DNA of 64,000 nucleotides from Macrotis lagotis. Taxonomy: Eukaryota > Chordata > Mammalia > Peramelemorphia > Peramelidae. The position numbers and the translations under genes were made by a program. This document shows, one piece after another, positions 56,240 to 64,000 of this stretch; position 1 is the stretch's first letter; each line of letters starts with the position of its first letter. Below the pieces are notes generated by a model. It saw nothing but the letters and a program-made list of their open reading frames with translations, was not told the origin of the DNA and searched no databases. The stretch is from the NCBI RefSeq assembly GCF_037893015.1, contig NC_133661.1, positions 188,364,256 to 188,428,255 of the forward strand. The letters are read 5' to 3'.

Positions 56240-57985
56240 TAGGATCCATGGATACCTTTATTCTAAAGATGTTGTCACTCTTGGACAATGTACTAAGCAC
56301 CAGGTGCTGATTCTATTCCATCTGAGATCTACAAGGGAGTGAAGGGTGGCAGTCCACTGCTTATCCAAAAACTGAATAAAATTTTTCAGGTTATATGACA
56401 TGAAGAAATTATCCCCCAAAAAATCAAGGATGCCACCTTTGTCCATTTCTATAAAGATAAAGGAAATAGATTGTCGTGTGACAAACACAAGGGGTATTTA
56501 TCTTTTAGTCATTGCTGATAACACTCTTGCCAGAGTCCTTCTCAATAGAGTGATCCTTCACCTGGAATATGATTACCTCCTTGGGAGCCAGTGTTGCTTC
56601 AGAAAGGGTCAAGGTATAGTTGATATGGTGTTTGCTGCCCAACAACTCCTGGAAAAATGCCAGGAACAGAAAAGAGGCTATATACAATGCTTCTAGATTT
56701 GATCAAAGTCTTTGATACTATCAATCATGAGATTTATATGAAATTATGTCTAAATTTGGTTGCCCAGAGTTCATCAATATTGTTTGTCAGTTTCATGACA
56801 GCATGCTTGTTCTGGTTCTGGATAGTGGACAACGCTCTTGAAATTTTCTGATTATCAATGGAGGGAAGCAAGGATGTATCCTTACTCCCATGTTTTTTAG
56901 CATGATGTTTTCAGCCATATTAACAAATACCTTCATGGAGATGAATATGGCATCAAGGGTAGCCACCAAAATGGTGACAAATTCTTCAACTTGAAAAGAC
57001 TACAAGCCAAGACCAAAGTGGAGGGAGAGTTGGTGCATGATCTTGTTTGCAGAGGATTATATACTCAAAGCAGCCTCCGAAGCTGAGATGCAATAAATTA
57101 TGGATCAATTTTCTGCTGCCTGTGCTAAATTTGATCTAACAATTAATAACAAGGAAACATAGGTACTCCATCTGCCAGCACCATACTATCCATAGGTGGA
57201 ACCATTGATTACAGCATGTGAGGAAATTTTGAGTACTGTGGAGAAGTTCACTTACTCTGGCAATATCCTTTTCAAGGAGGTACTCATTGACAGTGAGGTT
57301 GACACATGCATTGCCAGAGCTACCTCAGTATTTGGGAGGGTCCAGAAGAAAGGGTGAGTGAGAGAAATGAGGTATTATATTGACTACCAAATTGAAGATG
57401 TACAGAGTCATTGTACTGACCTCATTGGAGTATGAAACCTTAACATTCTAACAGTACCAAGTCAAGAAAGTGAATTGCTTCCATTGAAATTGTCCTAGGA
57501 AGATTCTGAAGATCATCTATCAGAAGAAACCAGACAATTAGGTTGTTTTTTTGAGCTAAACTGCCTAGCATTTCAACATTACTACAGAGAGTGAAACTAT
57601 GATGGTCTGGACATGTTAGAATGCCAGAAGTACACTTGCCTGAAAGACTTTTATGGAGAACTCATGCAGGGCAAACACTCACAATGGGATCAGAAGAATG
57701 ATACCAGGACACCCTGAAGGTCTCTTTTAATAACTTTGAATTAATTGTACTGCATGGGAAATGCTGGCAGGACCACCCAACATGGCATTCCCTCATCAGT
57801 GAGGGTACTAAGCTCTATGGGGAAGGCAGAATTGAAGCATTTCAAAGGAAATATGACAAACATAAGTTTAGAGTAAGGACATCATGTGTTCACATGCACT
57901 ATTTGTGCCCGATCTGTGATAGAGCAATCTGAATTCATATTGATCTGATCAGATTGACACATTTTAATTTGTCTCAAATGTATTG
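56240..57985 (+). mobile_element. RTE-clade LINE fragment: reverse transcriptase to C-terminus, degraded
   Basis: Readable in pieces. IPSEIYKGVKGG...LIQKLNKIF lies at 56310-56380. NTLARVLLNRVILHLEYDYL and FRKGQGIVDMVFAAQQLLEK lie at 56516-56655. LDLIKVFDTINHEI lies at 56690-56730, and GKQGCILTPMFFSMMFSAI at about 56866-56920. The RT active site reads FAEDYIL at about 57047. GHVRMPEVHLPERLLW lies at about 57615-57660. A C-terminal CPIC...H...H remnant (57907-57960) recalls the zinc finger found in this group. Stops and shifts throughout; no endonuclease part. It belongs to the non-LTR RTE group, not to L1. Confidence 0.88.
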
Positions 57986-58074
57986 ATGTAATTTTGGTCT
58001 TCCTTGATAACAAAGGAAAAGAAACAATTTATATTGTTCTTTTCACCTTATGCCTCAAAATCTGATGAAATTAA

Positions 58075-58796
58075 GATTAAAGCAATTATCATTCCTTCTA
58101 TTCATTCCTTTTACTAAAATACATGTTTTGCACCTCTTGGTGTGATGTAATTTACCCTTGTCCTTCCTCTTGCCCCTCTATAATCCCTTATTTTTAATGT
58201 ACTATTTTTTAAATCTTCCCATCAAAATCAACTCAGACCCTTTCATTCTATGTATACTATAATTCTTACTAGTTATGAATGTCGTCTTCACATGTAGAAA
58301 TATAACCAGTTCAATCTTTCTTTTTCTTTTCCCTTTCTTATTCTTTTTGAATAAAATATTTTCTGTTCAGCTGTTTTTTTCATCAGCAAAATTTGAAAGT
58401 CACATATTTCATTAAATGTCCATTATTTCCCCTTGAAAAATATATGCTCAATTTTGCTGGTTGATTGATTCTTGGTTGTAATCCAACTTACTTTGCCCTC
58501 TGGAATTCAAGACTTTAAGGTTGATGCTGACAAGTCCTGTGCAATTTTGGCTGTGGTATCATGATATATGAATAGCTTCTTTCTGAATACTTGCAATGTA
58601 TCCTCCTCTATCTGTTAATTCTTGAGTTTGGCTACACCTTCCATTTTGGAATTACAGGAGGTGATTGGTAGATTCTTTCAGTGCCTGTATTTGCTTCTGA
58701 TTTGAGGCTTTCAGTTGAGTTTTCCTTGATGATTTCTTGAAAGATGTTGTCCAGGCTCTTATTTTGAACATGGCTTTCAGACAGACCAATAATTCT
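58075..58796 (-). mobile_element. L1 fragment: spacer and ORF1 C-part
   Basis: Very similar to 9885-10490. The spacer occupies 58075-58340, then ORF1 CTD and RRM reversed to 58796, where the L1 3' end at 58797 interrupts it. Confidence 0.8.
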
Positions 58797-61700
58797 TTTT
58801 TTAAAAGTTACTTATTTTGAAGTTTTCAATTTTTCCCCTAACCTTGCTTTTCTCCCCCCACCCCACACAGGAGGCAGTCTTGTTAGGCTTTACATTGTTT
58901 CCATGGTATATATTGATCTAAGTTGAATGTGATGAGAGAGAAATAATATTCTTGAGGAAGAAACATAAAGTATAAGAAATATCAAAATTAAATAAATTAA
59001 AGGTAAATAGTCTTTGGTCTTTGTTCAAAGTCCACAATGCTTTCCCTGGATACAGATTTTATTCTCCATCACAAATACCCCCAAATTGTGCCTGACTGTT
59101 TCACTGATGGAATGAGAAAGTCATTAAGGTTGATCATCCCCCCATGTTGCTCTTAGGGTGTACAATATAATTCTGGCTCTGCTCATCTCATTCAGCATCA
59201 GCTCATACTTATCCTTCAAGGATTCCTTTAATTCCCATCCCTCCTGGTTTCTAATAGAACAATAGTGTTTGATCACATACACATACCACTGTTTATTAAG
59301 CCATTCCCTAATTGATGGGCATTCACTTGATTTCCAATTCTTTGCTACCACAAACAGAGCTGCTATGAATAGTTTTGTAAAAATGATGTTTTTACCCTTT
59401 TTTTCCCATGATCTTTTCAGAGTATAGACCCAATAGTGGTATAGCTGGATCAAAGGGTATACAAAATTTTGTTGCCCTTTGGCCATAATTCCAAGTTACT
59501 CTCCAGAAAGGTTTGATGAATGCACAGCTCCACCAACAAAGTATTAGTGTCCCAGATTTCCCACATCCCTTCCAACATTGACTATTGTTCTTTCTGGTTA
59601 TATTGAGAGGTGGTCATAAGAGGTGTGAGGTAATACCTTAGAGAAGCTTTAATATACATTTCTCTAATAATTAGTGATTTAGAGCAATTTTTCCTATGAC
59701 CATGGATCACTTTGCTTTCCTCATCTGTAAATTGACTTGGCATATACCATTTGTCAATTGGGGAATGGCTTGTTATTTTTTTAATTTGTCTCAGTTCTCT
59801 TTATATTTTAGAAGTGAGTCCTTTGCCAGAAATCCTGGTTGTAAAAATTGTTTCCCAATTTACTACATTTCTTTTGATCATGGTTAGAGGTTTTTTCTGT
59901 GCAAAAACCTTTTAATTTAATGTAATTGAAATTATCTAGTTTGTTTTTAATGATGTTTTCCATCTCTTCCTCAGTCATAAATTGCTTCACTTTCCATAGA
60001 TCTAACAGTATCTTCATCTCCCAGTTTTCTTATAATATAGTTTTTTTATGTCTAAATCATGTATCCATTTTGATCTTATCTTGGTATAGGGTGTGAGGTG
60101 TAGGTCTAATACAAGTTTCTCCCACACTAATTTCCAATTTTCCCAACTTTTTTTTATCAAAGAGAGTTTTTATTAAAGTAACTGGATTCTTTGGCTTTAT
60201 CAAACAGAGATTACTATGATCATTTCCTGCTATTGCACCTAGTCTATTCCACAGATGCACTACTGTATTTCTTAGCCAATACCACACAGTTTTGATGACT
60301 GATACTTTATAATATAATTTTAGAACTCATAGGGCTAAACTATCTTCTTTTGAACTTTTTTACATGAAATCTCTGTAGATTCTCGACATTTTATTTCTCT
60401 ATATGAATTTACATACAATTTTTTCTAATACATTAAAATAATTTTTTTGGAATTTTGATTGGTAGGATTTTTATTATATTAGCTCAGTCTATCCACGAGC
60501 AGTTGATATTTGCCCATTTATTTAAATCTGATTTTATTTGCGTATGAAATGTTTTGTTTTTGTTTTCAAAAAGTTTCTGAGTCTGCCTTGGCAGGTATAC
60601 TCCCAAGTATTTTATATTGTCTGAAGTTACTTTGAAAGAGATTTCTCTTTCTAGCCCTTTCTGCTTCATCTTGCTAGTAATATAAAGAAATATTGGGGAT
60701 TTATGTGAGTTTATTTTATATCCTGCACCTTTGCTAAAGTTGCTAATTATTTCTAGTACTTTTTTTAGATGATTTGTTTTGGATTCTATAGGTATACCAT
60801 CATGTCATCTGCAAAGAATGAGAGATTTGTCTCTTCTTTCCCAATTCTAATTCCTTCAATTTCTTTTTTTTCTCTTATTGCTACAGCTAGCATTTCTAAT
60901 ACAATCTTGAATAGTAGTGGTGATAATGGGCATACTTGTTTTATCCCTGATCTTGTTGGGAATGCCTCTGGCCTATCCTCATTATATATGTCTTGTTAAT
61001 GGTCTCAGATAGATACTCTTTATTATTGTAATAGATTTATTCCAATGCTTTCTAGTGTTTTTGGTAGGAATGAGTGCTGTATTTTGTCAAAGGCTTTTAC
61101 AGCATCTATTGATATAAACATATGATTTCTGATATATTCATTTTTGATATAATTAATTATACTAACAGCTTTCCTAATATTGAACCAACCCTGCATTCCT
61201 GGCATAAATCCTGCTTGGTCATAATGTATCATCCTAGTTATATCTTGTTGTAATCATTTTGCTAAGATATTATTTAAGATTTTTGCATCTACATTCATCA
61301 GGAAGATAGGTCTATAATATTCTTTCTCTGTTTTAATTATTCCTGGTCTAGTTTTCAGCACTATACTGGTGTCATAGAAAATGTTCAGCAGAGTTCCTCT
61401 TCACATTTTTTTCCAAAGAGTTTATGTACAACTGGAATCAATTGTTCCTGAAATGTTTGATAGAATTCACTTGTGAATCGATTTGGTCCTGGAGATTTTT
61501 CCTTAGGGAGTTTAATAATGGTTTGGTGAATTTCTTTTTTTTTTTGAGATAAGGTTATTTAGGTATTTAATTTCCTCTTCATTTAGACTGGAAAAATTAT
61601 ATTTTTGCAAATATTCATCCATTTCACTTAGATTACCAAATTTATTGGCACAGAGTTGAGCAAAATAATTTTGAATTATTACTTTAATTTCCTCCTCACT

Positions 61701-62667
61701 GATGGTGAGTTCATCTTTTTCATTTATGATATTAGGAATTTACTTTACTTCTTCCTTTTTTTAATCAAATTAACCAGAGGTTTATCATTTTTTTCATAAA
61801 GCCAGTTATTGGTTTTATTTATTAGTTCAATACTTTCCTTGCTTTTGATTTTATTAATTTTTCCTTCAATTTTTATAATTTCAAATTTGGTATTTAATTG
61901 GGGTTTTTTAAATTTGTTCTTTCTCTAATTTTTTAAAGCTGCATATTTAGCTCATTGATTTCTTCTTTCTCTAATTTATTCATGTAAGCATTTAAAGATA
62001 TAATATATTCCCCATTAACTGCCTTGGCTGTGTCCCATAAGTTTTGGTATTTTGTTTCATTATTTTCATTATCTAGGATGAACTCATTAATTCTTTTGAA
62101 AATTTGTAGTTTGATCCACTCATTCTTTAAAATTAGGTTACTTACTTTCCATTTAATTTTGGGTGCATATGTCCCTGGAAATATTGTATGTGATTTTTAT
62201 TGCATTATCATCTGAGAAAGATGTATTCACTATTTCCGCCTTTCTGCAATTGATTATTAGGTATTTTTCCCTGGTACATGGTCAATTTTTATGCAAAAAA
62301 AGAATGCATATTCCTTTCTATTCCCCTTTCAATTTCCTCTATAATTCTATCATATCCAGGTTTTCTAACAATCCGTTAATCTCTCTAAATTTCTTCTTGT
62401 TTATTTTATTAGATTTATCTAAATCTGAGAGTGGGAGGTTGAGATCTCCCACTAGTTGAGTTTTGCTATCTATGTCTTCCTCTAGCTCTTTGCTGTCTAT
62501 GTCTTCCTCAACTTCTCCTCTAAAAATGAGAATGCTATCCCATTGGGAGCATACATATTCAGTTTTGAAAGTGTTTTATTTTCTATGCTACCTTTTAGGA
62601 GGATATAGTTTCCTTCCTTATGACTTTCAATGATATTTATTTTTGCAGCTGCTTTGTCTGAGATAAA
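58797..62667 (-). mobile_element. L1, antisense: 3' UTR and most of ORF2
   Basis: 3' UTR 58797-59123 (C-rich tract 58850-58865), ORF2 from the stop at 59124 back to the endonuclease at about 62667, where the element at 62668 interrupts it. It is one of the better preserved ORF2 regions here. The rest of the element may lie beyond the interruption and the window. Confidence 0.88.
59124..62667 (-). pseudogene. L1 ORF2, RT active site intact, frame broken
   Basis: The C-terminal 120 codons are open (59486-59124; FIAALFVVAKNWKSSECPSI, ending RATWGDDQP). The RT active site reads FADD (minus strand, 60815-60804), unlike five decayed copies in the window. Upstream RT blocks [20 protein letters not shown] and SIDAVKAFDKIQ are readable at 61232-61023. 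Endonuclease sequence lies at about 62660-62300. Several stops and shifts make it inactive. Reverse transcription and nicking are the family's known roles. Confidence 0.9.
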
Positions 62668-64000
62668 TACATGCTATGAAAGTTTTTGTTAACATTCTTC
62701 TGTATGTCTATACATATTTTGAAGGCACAAAATTTCCTTATATCCTCCCTGTCCACCCACCTCTCCTCAGTGGCATACAGGCATGTTTACCGGTTAGCCA
62801 TTTTTGGTATGAGAAATTGGATTAAGGGAAAGAAACACATGAGATATATTTTTTAAAAAAAGAATGCTGTGTTTCTCAGATTCTGAAGGATTTTTTAAAA
62901 TTTTATTTAGGTGTGTTTTACTTGGATTTTCTTCCTCTAGATAGGGATAGCATTGTCCACAACTGGTCTAATAAGGTTGTCTTAGCTCTCTGAACTGCAT
63001 CCATCAGGGTTAATAATCTTAAAATGTTGTTGCTAATATGTACATTGTTCTATTGGAGCAGAACAGCATCAAATCCTGTAATTCCTTCCATGCTTCTATA
63101 GAGTATGACCATTTATGATTTCTTATATAACACTATTATTCTATAATAGTCATGTAACATAACTTGTTTAGCCATTCCAAAATTGATGGGCATTCCCTCA
63201 ATTTCCAATTCTTTGTTACCAAAAAAAAGAGCTGCTATGAATATTTTGGAATATTTGGGACTTTTCCTATTTTTTATGATTTCTTCTGGGTATTGGCCTA
63301 GAATGAGAATTTCATGGTAATAGGGTATGATGAGCACGTTAATTGTTCCTTGGGCATGGTTCCATGTTCCCCTCCAGAATGGTTGGATCAGTTCACAACT
63401 CCACCAGCAATTCATTAATGTCCCAGTACTCCCACAACCTCTGAAAATTGAATTTTTTTCCTTTTTGTCATCTTAGGAGACCAAAAATTCATAGATTATC
63501 TCTCCATGTTTCTTTTCTAGGAAATTTTCCTGAAGAGCCTGTTTTTATTTTAAACTATTTTTTTCATTGTTTTGGTTGTGTTTTATGTAATCGTGGTAGG
63601 TCATAGAGTATTTCATTTCCATTTGTTCAATTCTAGTTTTTAGGCTTTTTATTTTCTTCAATTAGCTATTGTGTTTCTTTTTCCTATTCATTATTTTACT
63701 TTTAGCTGAGTGATTTTCCTTTTACAGTGGGTCAATTTTATTTTTCCAATTGAACAATTTAACTGTTTAAAGTTATTGTTTACTTCACTCACTAATTCTC
63801 CTGTATGACTCTCATTTCTATTTTTTTCTTCTTCTCTTCTCTGATTTTTAAAACTTTTCCAAGGAATCTTTTTGAATTTAAGACCAATTCATATGTCACT
63901 TTGAGACTTCACATATAGGATTTTTTTTTTGCTTCCTTCTTCTTATGAGCTGGTATTTTTATTATCTCTATCAACATAGTTTCTGTCAATGGTTAGTTTT
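62668..64000 (-). mobile_element. Internally deleted L1, second copy, runs off the window
   Basis: 3' UTR (62668-63100), ORF2 C-end (63415-63113, CELIQPFWRGTWNHAQ), then a direct switch at about 63476-63484 to ORF1 coiled-coil and N-part sequence (63490-64000). The switch point matches that at 11590-11600: the TTTTGTCAT end of the ORF2 part, then GACCAAAAATTCATAG. Confidence 0.72.

Noticed and set aside
58788..63492. Single large insertion in ORF1 with flanks ACCAATAATTC and ACCAAAAATTC
   Set aside because: The matching flanks are the same conserved ORF1 stretch in two L1s. The copy at 10.7-12.6 kb shows the right-hand junction belongs to a separate element.

Overview
The window looks like A+T-rich intergenic DNA from a marsupial genome. 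Three things suggest this: dense L1 LINEs of several lineages, copies of a tRNA-derived SINE of the type common in marsupials (A- and B-box head, tail like ..TTGCAAAAA), and ancient CORE-SINE/MIR, L2, CR1/L3 and RTE relics. Species cannot be named from the sequence alone. I found no intact host protein-coding gene, no tRNA or rRNA gene and no CRISPR array. The only host-gene remnants are olfactory receptor (OR) pseudogenes, so this is probably part of a decayed OR cluster.

Layout. 1-4.7 kb: antisense L1 with tandem monomers in its 5' UTR. 4.7-8.9 kb: copy 1 of a duplicated segment, split by two insertions. 9.2-9.9 kb: unexplained, more G+C-rich patch. 9.9-21.7 kb: mosaic of nested antisense L1 pieces, with the 3' end of an ORF1-only element, a probable solo LTR, a SINE and a sense L1 with a clean target-site duplication (TSD). 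21.7-24.4 kb: mostly single-copy DNA with one SINE. 24.4-29.7 kb: full-length but dead L1. 30.1-34.1 kb: an old L2 split by a SINE and by a complete 3.2 kb ORF1-only (HAL1-like) element with a perfect 17 bp TSD. 34.1-41.1 kb: old, mostly single-copy DNA with MIR-like and CR1/L3 relics. 41.2-42.1 kb: full-length class II OR pseudogene. 44.4-44.6 kb: inverted second copy of that gene's 3' end. 44.8-46.5 kb: copy 2 of the duplicated segment. 46.5-52.5 kb: sense L1 interrupted by a nested antisense L1. 52.7-55.7 kb: single-copy DNA and microsatellites. 55.7-56.2 kb: a second, very degraded OR relic, directly abutted by an RTE-clade LINE (56.2-58.0 kb). 58.1-64 kb: stacked antisense L1s.

No genes work together here in a pathway. 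The biology is cluster decay and transposon dynamics. The most interesting items are: (i) an ORF1-only L1 derivative that inserted full length and carries antisense tRNA-SINE modules in its 3' region, shared with another copy in the window; (ii) two L1 derivatives sharing one ORF1/ORF2 deletion junction; (iii) two OR relics, an inverted OR 3' end and a direct duplication. All alignments were done by eye; boundaries without a stated TSD are approximate.
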